DNA of 60,000 bases from contig NC_087072.1 in assembly GCF_026151205.1 (NCBI RefSeq), positions 17,191,669 through 17,251,668 on the forward strand, in the 5' to 3' direction. The notes under the pieces were generated by a model. The model did not search any database and was not told the DNA's origin. It was given only the letters and a program-made list of their open reading frames with translations. The stretch is from Bolinopsis microptera. Taxonomy: Eukaryota; Ctenophora; Tentaculata; Lobata; Bolinopsidae. Below are positions 1 through 11,100 of this stretch, piece after piece. The translations under genes and the position numbers were made by a program. How positions within the stretch are numbered: position 1 is the first letter of the stretch; each line of letters opens with the position of its first letter.

Positions 1-100
1 AGGAGGTAGATTGTAGTGAGGATTGTAGTGAGTGTTGTAGTGAGTGTTGTGGGTAGATTGAAATGAGGACCATCAAATATTTAAGTTCCCTCTCACTCAG

Positions 101-597
101 GTTAAGAGCAAGTGATATCATGAAATCTAATCTTGAGTGGTTGAACCCACACCCCAATGTGGGTAGAGTAGTTGAAATTCTCAAAAGAACTAAACATTCT
201 GCTTTTCCTGTCTGCGTTTACACGTAAGATTTATCTTGTTTGACAGAAAATTCAAATTTGCTCATTTTGACTAGCTGTGCTTCGAGCCTTTTGACTTTTA
301 CCAATAATCTTGTTTATCTTCTAGAACAGCATCAATATTCAGTATATTACTTAACTCCTCCCAATTCTCCCAGCGACAGTTCACAAGGAGGAGGAACGTT
401 AAGAAGAAAACAAATTGGAACGACAAATCCTGTACACGTGAGATCTCAACTCAGACTGCAGGGCCTCATACTGAGATCCCAGATTGTTACTCTGCTCAAG
501 AAGGAGCATTACTCTGACCCAGGCGCACCTGAGGTTACTACTTACATATATTTCTTTCGTCGTTTAACTAACGTACTATTTAATAGAAATCATAAAA

Positions 598-628
<31 letters not shown>

Positions 629-2079
629 TAGGGGGGGGGGGTTGCCACGTCCGTCTATGTCCGCTTGTCTCATAGAATCCAAAAAGGACAGGACATAGGA
701 GGACATAGGTGGACATAAACGGACATAGGTGGACATTGGCGGACAAAAGTGGACATTAGCGGACAAAAATGGACAACAAAATTAGTTAAATTTTGTTGAA
801 TTTTGTTAAATTTTGTTAAAATTTGCCAATGAGGCGGAGTGATACTTTTTCAAAACGTTTTATGTGGTTCACCCTATACAGTGTATGTATAGATCCTGTT
901 TTAAATGTATTTTGAGGTGCGAAGTGAGATGTCAAGGACTGTTGTAATTGGATACAAGATCTAGAAATACATGCGCTACATCGGTATCACGTTATCTACA
1001 AACACATGGAGCGGTTCTGCGCTTGACAAGGCTGTTGGCAAGCAGCCATTGAAGGAAATTTTTAAGGAGGATGCAGAATACCTCAAAAAGGTCTACTAGG
1101 ACTTATAAACGTAGCGCGCGATGTCATTTAAATTATTTTTGATGCGCTGTTTACTCAATTAAAGACCATGCAGCGCGTGGTCATTCAGCTCAAATTTTAA
1201 CCACGTGAATTTGATTATCCCTCACATTTTAAATTTGATTATCCTATATCTGACAAAAATTCCCTCTTTTTCTGCTTTAACAAAACTAAAATTAGAATCC
1301 TTCCATTGACTTAAAAAGTGCACATTGGGACATTTTGCATCATCTTAGAATCAACTACTCGATAGTTTGTAATCTACTACTATTGTGAACCAAATTGTGG
1401 AAAAAATATTATCAGCTTCACTTTTTACAAATATAGATTTTAGCAACCTAATTCTCCAAGTTAGTCATTAATACTATTTTTCATTGTTCAGTTACCAGAT
1501 TTGACGCACAGTGAACTGACAGAGTTCTATCCCAGATACCCTGACATAGACGATATTACTTTGACTATTTCTGACCAAAATAAAGTAGTCGTAAGTAACA
1601 ATATTTATTTGATTAGACTTTGGAATGATGCCTCCCCACGAAGGATTGGGTATCAACTCTAGTATAATGAGCAGTTTTCATCACTTATTATTAACAATTT
1701 TACCCAACACCACCATTACTCCCATCTTACAAGGTATTTTCAGGATTGTTCAAAGTACATGAACCCCTGTCCCTACACAGTGTCGCCTCATGCTCCAATA
1801 ACTAAAGTGTTTACTCTGTTCCGCTCTCTCGGTCTGAGGCATCTCATTGTGGTGAACAACAAGGGCGAGGTAGGTTACTGATCAGTGATCACGTGTCAAG
1901 CTCAACAATAAATCTTCAGTGATAGCTGGTAACTTGTCGCAGGCAGTTCGTGAAAATGAAGACTCTAAATAACCCGGCAGGTAGAGGGTATAATAACAAG
2001 AGCTGAGCTGCAGGAGCATCATATAGAGATTGTGTACAAAGCTAAAGTGGAGACTCAGAGTACTGTTCTGGCGAGGTAA
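101..2079 (+). CDS. CLCN6: CLCN6-like chloride/proton exchanger, 3' exons (partial, enters from left)
   Basis: C-terminal cytoplasmic CBS-domain part of a ClC-6-type late-endosomal 2Cl-/H+ exchanger. Exons with matching phases: 101-223, 374-533, 1492-1590, 1744-1869 and 1981-2079. The first reads LRASDIMKSNLEW and the second LQGLILRSQIVTLLKKEHYSD (CBS1). The third reads YPRYPDIDDITLT, the fourth YMNPCPYTVSPHAP and LFRSLGLRHLIVVNNKGE, and the last EGIITRAEL (CBS2). ASDIM, PRYPDI, NPxPxTVSP and GIITR recall vertebrate ClC-6 more closely than ClC-7. The membrane domain lies left of the window. The TAA stop at 2077-2079 sits inside a good donor (GAG|GTAAG), so one more exon is possible, for example after the acceptor ending near 2232. 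The length after CBS2 is already close to that of human ClC-6. An AATAAA lies near 2563. Family assignment is firm; the last exon end is less so. Confidence 0.85.
602..640 (+). repeat. poly-G tract
   Basis: Nearly uninterrupted G-run broken by a single TA, directly followed by GTTGCCACG and the GGACAT repeat. It resembles the G-run ends of the transposons at 2884 and 27450, but I find no matching C-run end nearby, so it may be only a simple repeat. Confidence 0.8.
686..775 (+). repeat. GGACATAGGT-type short tandem repeat
   Basis: Imperfect tandem units of about 12 bases (GGACATAGGT, GGACATAAAC, GGACATTGGC, GGACAAAAGT and so on) covering about 90 bases inside the CLCN6 intron. Confidence 0.7.
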
Positions 2080-2883
2080 GCTTATAGCAGTTCATTTTCG
2101 GTTTCAAAATTACAGTCTGACTGGATGCTTTTTAAGGGCAATCTCGTATTATCGGTATTCGCTAATTTAAATCAAAACAATTTAAGCGGATATATGTTAA
2201 ATGTTAGTTTTGGAGACTACGTGGTATTTTTCAGTTCAAGAGCAGATTTAAGCGTAAACCCAGTACCCATTACGATACAGCACAGTGCTACCTTGAACCC
2301 AGAATACTTGCAACTTCCTCTTCCCCCAAGGACGCTCAGAACTTTTTGAACATCCTTCACATTCCCAAGGCCGTTTCGGGCCATCCATAAGAAGGGTTTA
2401 AAAATCAGCCAAATTCACCGACGTAATTTATGGACAAATCCTTTTTATTTCAGAGCTTTATCGCCATGCGTCAGATCCGTCTCTATTTCTTGAATGTTGA
2501 GTGGCAGTTTTTGTGTGGAGTGTCTAGTGATTTGATTCTAGAAGTATTATATAATATTAGGAAAATAAAATCTATTTTGATCAATTGAGTGATATGATGT
2601 CATAAGATGTTTGCTGTATACATTTTGAATACATTAGTTTCTTTGTTATGAAAGATTCTCACTTTTAGATAACAGTAAATTTAATTGGAGCTAAGAGAGT
2701 ATGTTTGCTATCATCTGTCATGTAGGTCGTGGAAAAGAAGTTGGCAACAATGTGATCAGGCCCAATTTTCTTAATGTTACTGAACTTAGAACTAAGACTG
2801 ATATCTTTGATCTTCTTTCCTAAATAAAATACAACAGCATTTTGTCCGGTGCGGTTGCAGATCACTCCTGCGTTGTGCGTGTT
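2080..2883. other. CLCN6 3' flank
   Basis: Probable 3' UTR and downstream flank. An AATAAA occurs near 2563. Two possible extra acceptors (TTTTTCAG ending near 2232, ATTTCAG near 2453) could splice from the donor at the CLCN6 stop codon, but give only short unrecognisable tails. No other gene seen. Confidence 0.4.
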
Positions 2884-4449
2884 GGGGGGGGGGGGGGGGG
2901 CCAATGGCATAAAATGGCATAAAATGGCATAAAATGGAGACTTTTTCTATGGAGAAAATGGAAAAACCCATGAGTAATTCTCCATTTTCTCCATTTTATG
3001 CCATGAATTTTGTCTTCAAATTTTGATCTTTAACACCTAAATTGGACATCCTAACATGTTTATTTACGCTTACTAGGGGCGTAACAAGCTTATGAAAGCT
3101 CATAGTAGGCTACTAGATGCTTATACTAGGTTAGTAGAGGCACACTTCAGGCAAACTCATAATTACTCAAGCCTAGTGTAAAGTTATTTCTACAGGCTAC
3201 AGCAGGAGTGAGTAATAGGGGAGAGTAATTATAGGCACTGAGAAGTGAGACCTACATCCTCGAAAGTCGAAACAAGCTCGCACTGCAAAGGGGAGGCCTG
3301 CCTTCCGAGATCGCATTACTAGGGGGAAGCCTCGAGTCCAAATTTGTGTATCTAGGGGTAGGTGCAGACTTCGATAAACCGAAAAACCAAAAAAATATTT
3401 TCGGCTAATAATGAAGAGGGTAGCATGAAACGTGGAGAAAAGTGGTTTTTAGAAAAACTTTGAAAAATTTTGACTTAGAAAATTTTCGGCCCGAGTCATT
3501 CTCGATACGTACCTCTCGTATCGAGAGCTCACGATTCCGAGCTCGTGTTGCAAAGGGGAGGCCTGCCTTCCGAGATCGCATTACCAGGGGGAAGCCTCGA
3601 GTCCAAATTTGTGTATCGAGGGGTAGGTGCAGACTTCGATAAACCGAAAAACCAAAAAAAAAGTTTCGGCTAATAATGAAGAGAGTAGCATGAAACGTGG
3701 AGAAAAGTGGTTTTTAGAAAAACTTTGAAAAATTTTGACTTAGAAAATTTTCGGCCCGAGTCATTCTCGATACGTACCTCTCGTATCGAGAGCTCCCGAT
3801 TCCGAGCTCGTATTGCCTTCCGAGATCGCATTACCAGGGGGAAGCCTCGAGTCCAAAATTGTGTACCGAGGGGTAATTTTCTAAGTCAAAATTTTTCAAA
3901 GTTTTTCTGAAAAACACTTTTCTCCACGTTTCATGCTACCTTGTTCATTATAAGCCGAAAATATTTTTTCGGTCAAAATTTTTCAAATTTTTTCTGAAGA
4001 CCGCTTTTCTCCACGTTTCATGCTACCCTGTTCATTATTTGCCGAAAATATTTTTTCGAAGTCCACACCTTCCCCTCGATACACAATTTTGGACTCGAGG
4101 TAATGCGATCTCGGAAGGCAGGCCTCCCCTTTGCAACACGAGCACGGAATCGGGAGCTCTCAATACGGGAGGTACGTATCGAAAATGACTCGGACCGAAC
4201 ATTTTCTAAGTCAACATTTTTCAAAGTTTTTCTGAAAACCACTTTTCTCCATGTTTCATGATACCCTGTTCATTATTGGCCGAAAATATCTTTTTTTAAA
4301 ATAATTTTTCTCGAAATTCTAAATTTTTCAGGTTTTCAATGGCATAAAATGGCATAAAATGGCATAAAATGGAGACTTTTTCTATGGAGAAAATGGAAAA
4401 ACCCATGAGTAATTCTCCATTTTCTCCATTTATGCCATTGGCCCCCCCC
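2884..4449. mobile_element. Non-autonomous DNA transposon with poly-G/poly-C ends, 8-bp TSD (hAT-like)
   Basis: Starts with 17 G then CCAATGGCATAAAATGG; ends with TTTATGCCATTGG then 8 C, so the ends are inverted repeats. It is flanked by an 8-bp direct duplication TGCGTGTT (2876-2883 and 4450-4457), the target size of hAT elements. A self-complementary unit of about 105 bases (2901-3003) recurs in direct orientation at 4338-4440. The interior holds a block of about 240 bases repeated three times: two direct copies (about 3430-3640 and 3695-3905) and one inverted (about 4018-4255). The similar 66-74 codon ORFs in these blocks are shadows of that repeat. No transposase seen. Confidence 0.8.
3430..4255. 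repeat. Threefold internal repeat of the 2884-4449 element
   Basis: Copies near 3430-3640 (+), 3695-3905 (+) and 4018-4255 (-) share AACGTGGAGAAAAGTGG..., a TCTCGTATCGAGAGCTC palindrome and GAAGCCTCGAGTCCAAA. The second copy has lost a piece of about 20 bases present in the other two. Confidence 0.8.
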
Positions 4450-4457
4450 TGCGTGTT

Positions 4458-5147
4458 TCAAACAGTGGTTTTATCGGACTAAAAAAGTAATCTCCATTTA
4501 CTATTTACAACACTGCACACGTTGCAGTTTCCATTTACTTGTATTATCGCGTCCGATAAATTAATTGTACCAAGCTAGCTCATTACATGGCTGCAAGTGC
4601 AGCTCAGCTCAGAACGATCATGCGCTGAGCCGCGCCGCGCACTTTCATTCCGTTTCAAAAACTGGTAGCCTAGCTTTTGATGTAGTTTTGTCTTCGCCGC
4701 GTACGTTATCGGTATGAAAAATACACAATTTTGGCGCCCAACGTCATCTGTGCCTCAATTGTGCAACGAACAAGAGAATAGAGGGCGGCAATGTGGCATC
4801 TGTCCAGAATGCGTTGACATGACGTGGTGTGAGTGTAACAATAGGTAAAATCAAGTACTTTATCGGCTCAAATAAGACAAGGGATAAGTAAAAATCGGTT
4901 TTGTAATAGAATAAAATACGCTGAAAATAACAAAAAAAAATGTACAAATGATAAATAACATTAGATACATATTCACATATACAAGAGCTCAACTCTTATC
5001 TGGTATTATACACATTAAGTTAATATTATATATTTGTCATAACTTATTAGAAATGAATAAAAACACTGGTACTAAAAAACATGCATATTTTCATTTGTGA
5101 TAAAGTCATGCTTACAAAAGTTAATAAGATCAAATATTCTCTGTCTA
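4458..5147. other. Intergenic, small inverted repeat only
   Basis: An inverted pair TTTATCGGAC (about 4471) / GTCCGATAAA (about 4551) bounds roughly 90 bases and could be a tiny MITE; I did not find a clear target duplication. The rest is AT-rich with no gene I can support. Confidence 0.35.
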
Positions 5148-6302
5148 TTACTGTCTAAATATTCTAGCTATTCTGGCTCGCTGGTCGTCGTTTGGCCCGT
5201 GTCCCATGAGCCTTGTCAGAGGAGTTCGTCTACTGAGAATAGGAGTACTGGACCTGAAACAAAACATCGTTACACATCAGGATATTATCATTACACAGAA
5301 TTTCACAGCACTTTTCAAACAGCCATCAAATACTCAATGGTTGATACTCATAAAACTTCCTACTGCTATAATAATGTGATTTAGTGGGACCGGTTAACAT
5401 CTGACTGAGAGCACATTTTAATATTATTATATAAAATTAAGCAGCTGACACGCCTGACACGTGTACAACATAAAAACAGAAGGTTTGAATATAATGTCCA
5501 TTGTTAGTGAGCGTGAGCACCTGTTAAACTAGTGTCTCTTAGTTCAGTGCTAGATTGTGTTGTGCTCTTTTTCAGTTACCAGCATCTTGATGGGTCATGT
5601 TCAGTGCTGCTCTCTGTGGTAATATGAACAATCCTGCTGTTCAGCTCTTGTAACAATAGTATTTCAGTACATTGAAGATGCCTTTGATATTACCAGATTA
5701 CGCTTCAGTAGTTGCATTTATGATACCTCTGTTACAAGTCGGCTCATTCTCATGTCACAAAAGGGACTTCAGTATCATGATTCATATGAGCTACTTTTTA
5801 TTTGTTATCCCCTCTTGTATAGGCGAGATTCAGCTCTATTCGGTATTGATTCTATTCAGTTTGTTAACCCTTGCTTGATAACGTGTTTACTGTTTAGTTT
5901 TTATGGTCCCCTGCAAGAGAGCCAGGACCACAAAGAAGTAATGTAATGACCACAGAGGATAGGGTACTTCCACTTACTGTTATTACACTGTTATTGCAAT
6001 AGGAGGGTTACATAATACAGAAGACATCCAATATTTTATTAAATATTTCGTTTATCTTTTATCATTTAAAACATTTACTCACTGATTCGACCCAGTACGG
6101 GTTCTAAATGAAGACGTACGAAAATCTCGTTTTGGTGTAACACAGTATGAAGCTGCTAATTATATTTTAGAAACTAGAAATTATTTAACTTTTACTTGCG
6201 CCAGCTGAGTGACTGAGTGATGAGCAACAGAAAGTATTTATTCGGACACTTTTTCGTAATTATATTACCTGTATTTTCGCGGGGAGCCCACAAGATAGAC
6301 AC
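5148..6302 (-). CDS. Unidentified gene, two 3'-terminal exons
   Basis: The terminal exon runs 5253 down to the TAA at 5148-5150, after a strong acceptor (GATGTTTTGTTTCAG). It reads SSTPILSRRTPLTRLMGHGP followed by NDDQRARIARIFRQ and stop, a basic, clearly protein-like tail. A second small exon at 6302-6269 (34 nt, acceptor TTTCTTCCGACCCCAG, donor AG|GTAATA) gives VYLVGSPRKYR and joins in phase. No upstream exon was recognised before the receptor gene at 8162, and I do not recognise the protein. Ser/Pro/Arg-rich tails of this sort occur in many nuclear or cytoskeletal proteins, but that is no assignment. The 34-nt exon is less certain than the terminal one. Confidence 0.4.
5254..6268. other. 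Putative intron of the unidentified minus-strand gene
   Basis: No convincing coding or repeat structure. Short ORFs at 5672-5878 and 5752-5946 overlap in different frames and look like chance. Confidence 0.3.
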
Positions 6303-6793
6303 CTGGGGTCGGAAGAAACTAACGCGAAATTGTCAGATAGATCAGACGATTTTACATCTTGAAATACATATTAGAGGGTAGATGTCAAATAGTTTTTAGG
6401 TTGTCTATACTCAGCTGTTGCAGCTAGATGTTTGCTTTCATTGACTCAGGTTTACTGGGTAACCTCATTCAATATAGGGACTAATTCTTGTTCTGACACG
6501 TTACACCATCAGTTTGTAGTATGATACTGAACAAACTTTTTAAATCGAAAAGAAGGGCACTCTTTTTGAGCAAAAAGGGGGTAAAAAGATGGACAAAATA
6601 TATTGTGACTCAAATGCCAACAGATGTTTGTTGGTTAACTCCGGTAGATTTTTTACCTTAGGGCCAATAAATTTGGTTCACAATAATTTGGTTACCATAA
6701 TTTTGGTTACCATAATTTTAATCACAAATTTTGAGTCTACAACAATTTTAGTCACATTTTTCGACTTTTCGAGACCATTTTCCATTCCATGTA

Positions 6794-6993
6794 CCTTAAG
6801 AACGACAAATTTAGTCTACCCCCGTCTGAGCATTACAGATTAAGCTGCAATGCATTACTCAGGAATTTCAATAACATCAGATGTTAGCTTAATAATGCTG
6901 CTTTAAAATTAGTCGCCGAAAAATGTAGTCTCATGAAATTTTAGTCAAAAGTTTGACTGAATTTATGGTAGACTAAATCTGTCGTTCTTAAGG
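6794..6993. mobile_element. 200-bp TA-flanked MITE
   Basis: Inverted ends CCTTAAGAACGACAAATTTA (left) and its near-perfect complement at the right (one mismatch over about 26 bases), with TA on both sides (6792-6793 and 6994-6995), as in Tc1/mariner-type elements. No coding capacity. Confidence 0.8.
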
Positions 6994-7015
6994 TAATAAC
7001 GTGTTACTCAAATTT

Positions 7016-7620
7016 ATCCTGCAAAATTTATCCCAATGGTGGCTAATGTCGGCAAGATGGAGTTTGCACCTGCTTTGATCTTGTAATCACTGTGCTCCAG
7101 CCTGATATTATTTAACCAACTTGCAGTGGTTTGACACGATTTTCTTTTGACCCTCTTGATAATTCTGTCCAATTTTAATTCTTCTGTTATTTTACCAGTT
7201 TTAATTAAGTAATAGATTTGTGTGACATATGCATATCATTATATATGGTGCGAGGCATGCGTTACAAAAGTATCAAATCTATTGTAAGTGAGAATTCAAT
7301 TTAAAACTTATTCACTGGTCCAGACTGATAATCTTCAACTAGTGCAGGTTGTTTGATTATAATTAATTATCCATAAAATTTACCGCAATGGTAGTTACTG
7401 TAGACAAAATGAAATGATCTGCTTTTAATTTGTATTCACTGTGGTCTAGACTGATAATCTTCCACCAGTGCAGTTGTTTGATCATAAGACCCGCTCAGTA
7501 ATGTCTGGCTTATTTTATTTATTTCTTCAGTTGCTAGTTTCAACAGAATTAGATTTGTGCGACATTCGCGTGGGGTACCAGGCATGAAAAATGTATTAAA
7601 TCAGTTCCGAACAAGAAATA
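7016..7620. repeat. Diverged tandem duplication of about 340 bases
   Basis: Blocks at about 7016-7290 and 7370-7620 share order and wording: TTTATCCCAATGGTGG versus TTTACCGCAATGGTAG; CACTGTGCTCCAGCCTGATA versus CACTGTGGTCTAGACTGATA; then AGATTTGTGTGACAT versus AGATTTGTGCGACAT. A third partial copy of the CACTGGTCCAGACTGATAAT part lies near 7313. No coding sequence. Confidence 0.6.
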
Positions 7621-8161
7621 ACCACTTTAAGGCCGGGACACTGGTTGCAGACACAGCCAAAGTTACTATCATTTAGACAGTTTGACCAGTGACAAAGCCG
7701 AGGGGATCTATTTCAGTATTTGAGTATTTGTGCTTAGGCTAGCCATAGTATACTTAACCACAATCAATAGGTCATATCTCACATAAAATATATTAGTCAC
7801 CAGACTGTGATAAGAAGACAAGCATCAATAAACAAACCGACAAGGATTTATAAGGAACACAATCCATGCTTTATAATGGAATAAATGCGCATTCATCTCC
7901 TCCTTTTCTGGACAATGTGCTAGGAGACATTAAGGCTAGTGCTTTTTCTTGTGCTCTCATGTTGCACCCACTGCCAAACTTTTTGTTAAACACTGTTTAA
8001 AGGTTTAAACAGTACCTTTTAAACTTTAACTATGATTTTATATTCGTTTTAAACTAAGATCGGGTACAATACGTGAAAACTACAAGTGATCATGTCTTGT
8101 CTCTTTATAATTCTCTCTGATCATGTCTCATTGGTTCTGACTCAAATTACTGTTTAGAGCG
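7621..8161 (+). other. Upstream region of the LDLa receptor gene
   Basis: AT-rich DNA without an ORF; it must contain the promoter and 5' UTR of the receptor gene whose ATG is at 8162. No TATA box or other element can be singled out. Confidence 0.3.
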
Positions 8162-11100
8162 ATGGACCAACATCCGATTATAACGTATCTACTCAATATG
8201 GTCTCCGCCCTTTTATTATGCCAAGTTTCAACTACCCAACAAGATACGACGACCCTGGAAACAGCTACTCTTGGTTCAACAACTATGCAACTCTGTCAAG
8301 ACAATTACATCGAGTTGTGCCCTGAATGGGAGTCCCTAGGACTTTGTAAAGGTATTTACTGATTACTTTATTTAGGATACGATGATAAATTTAATTGTGC
8401 ATTCTACATTGATGATTAAGACTTTAAGGAAAGCAACAACAATTACAGATCAATGGTCGTGGATGGCTGTTAACTGTAAGAAAAGTTGCAAACTCTGCCA
8501 GGAATCCAACTCGGGTACATTATCTTACTAATCTTGCTTACTTTATATAAATCTCATATGTTGAGCTGGGAAATTATTTCATGTTTCTGCATCAAATATG
8601 AACAGCAATTTTCACAGGACTGGTTTGTGTGTTTCTAACCCATTCTAAACCTGGGTACCTTTCCCCATACTGCTTCGATAAAATTCCAGGTATTGCAGTT
8701 GATCAGTTATTTTTTCTAAATTAAGGAAACTCCCGTTTTCCTCTGAAGTCAGTTCTAAAATTGACCCGATAAGATGGAGCAATAAACTGGCTTAGCCGCT
8801 AACTATTTCAGATCCAGATACGTGTAAATACGTGACTGTGAACGGGTTCCTCAAGTTCCAATGCACGATAAAATATTCGGCTATCAGTTTAACGTACTGA
8901 AGTGTCCCTCTGGAGATGGTTACTACCAAGCTTTAGACGGAGTCTTTGATAACCGACAACAGGTGTACTCTAGAGCGTGTCAGAATGACACATACCATTA
9001 CCAGGTATGTGGGGTCATTGAGGACATCTCTCAGAGGAAATACGACGCGCAGTTCCTGTGCGCCTATTACGTGTGCCAGGACCTCCGGTATAAAAACACG
9101 GGAAAATACATGAGTGGTAGTCTGTTGGATCTTTATATAAAATGTAATGGTCAGGTTGAATGTGAGGGTGGGGAGGATGAGTTAGGATGTGATGGTATAA
9201 CTCCTGAAACCCAATATACCTGTTTTATATACGGCACCCAGATACCAAGGAGTAAACTTTGTGACGGTGTTTACGATTGTCTCGCAGGGGACGATGAAAA
9301 CGGTTCGTGTCATCATAAAACAGGACTATTCTGTAAAGATAGGAAGGGAGATACAGTGTGGGTCCATCCTCACTACATATGTATGGAGTGGAATATCTGT
9401 AGAGATGGGGAGGATACCCAGGACTGTGATATTCACGAAGGAGGCAGGTGGTGTCAGAGTCGTCCTGGCCTCGAGCAAAGGTACATCAAACCATCCCAGA
9501 TGTGTTACCACACGCAGGGTAAAGAAGCTCTGGACTACAAAGTCTGTACTGATGGCAGAGATCAACTGAACTGCACTAATGTAGCTCTAACATGTGAAGT
9601 AGATGGGTATCCAACTACTATCTCCAACTACGGGCTCTGTTTAGGTAACCACCAATGCGCGGATGGGTTTGATGACACGTGCACCTTGGCAGAGACGGAC
9701 TGTTACCTTCACAAACACCAGTTCTGTGATGGCACTAAGGACTGTGACTACGAAGGAGACGAAATGGCGGCTATCTGTGAAGATGTAACTTCTAACTTCA
9801 AGTGTGTGAGAAGAGTGGTGACTAGTACAGCTGCAGATAAACCCCTTCCTTACTCCTGGTTGTGTGATGGCATAGTGGACTGTTCTGATGGAAGTGATGA
9901 GGATCTCAGCTTCTGGAATGTGTGTGGGAGCAAGGAGACTGTGATCAGGTGTGTCGAGAAAACAGACTCCTGCTCCGAGATGTTTAGATGTCCAAGAGTT
10001 GACAGAGAGTTCTCAAGACTCCAGAGTTTATGTGACAGTGTAGAGGAATGCGCGGGAGAAAACAGAATATGCCAGCACAGTCGCGGTATCAAGGACGTTC
10101 TATCTGTAGCACTAGCTCTTAACATAACAACAAAACTCTTGTCCTATCAATGTCTGCCTGGGATGCAGGGTACATGTAGCTTAACTAAACGTCACAAATC
10201 TCCTGATCAGAATTTATACGGGGTAGCTCCTACGATCCTCAAATACTCCTCCTCTAATGTAAATGTGTCTTGTAAATTCTACTTCGGAGAGTTGTACGTG
10301 TATCACAGCTGCAATGACTTGTGTTCAGATGCCTCATGCCCACTTTCTTCATTATCTTACCACTCCTGCTCTGGTCTTCCAGACAAGGCCATCACCTTCG
10401 CAGAGGACCCCTCAACCCTGCAACAGTACCTAACAGTGGCACACGAACAGGATGGTAGGTATGAAAACAATCTGTTCTCCTGTAAAAACGGAAGGTGCGT
10501 GACGTATGATAAAGTCTGCAACTTGGCTAACGACTGTGGAGACGGAAGTGATGAAGAATCTTGCGTGAACAACTACCAGTGCAACAAGTCAGAGGAGTTC
10601 CTGCCTCTTTCTGCGGTTTGTGACGGTAATGTGGACTGTTTCGACCTGTCAGACGAGTGCAATGACCACTGCCAACTTCAGATAATAGATCACGTCTTCC
10701 TTAAAGTCTGCGCTTGGGTTTTTGGCGTGTTGGCCACCATCACAAACATCACCGTGGTCTCCCGAAAAGTGTGGACTCTTCGGGGTGTGGAAACAAAGAC
10801 CACGTTGTTCAACTCAGTGTTTGTGATTTGTATTGGTGTTGGAGACACGATGGTGGGTCTGTATCTAGTTGGATTATCTGTAGCGGATACTATCTACTCC
10901 TCATCTTACTGCTCAGCTAGGTTTGACTGGCTGAACAGTGGTTACTGTACAGCGCTAGGGGTCCTCAGCAGTGCTGGATCTACTCTATCACTCCTGTCCA
11001 TGGCATGTCTGAGCATGTTTAGGATCCACAGCATCAGGAACATCTTTTCGTCCCGTGGGATATCCCGGGAATCTCAAGTTTATGTTGTTATAATTGTTGG

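Larger units (their letters stand above)
534..1491 (+). other. CLCN6 intron with G-tract and GGACAT minisatellite
   Basis: Intron between the CBS1 and CBS2 exons. It holds an almost pure G-run at about 602-640 and, at about 686-775, a degenerate short tandem repeat built on GGACATAGGTGGACAT-like units. A 42-codon ATG ORF at 971-1099 resembles no protein I know and is probably chance. Confidence 0.6.

Noticed and set aside
240-698. 152-codon ORF as a complete gene
   Set aside because: Only 374-533 is coding (CLCN6 CBS1); the rest is intron read-through ending in the poly-G run.
971-1099. ATG ORF of 42 codons (MRYIGITLSTNTWSGSALDK...)
   Set aside because: Protein-like in composition but lies within a CLCN6 intron with no splice context and no recognised family.
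2665-2910. 81-codon minus-strand ORF beginning in the poly-C/poly-G end
   Set aside because: Starts in the transposon G-run (P-rich) and matches nothing; chance ORF over a repeat end.
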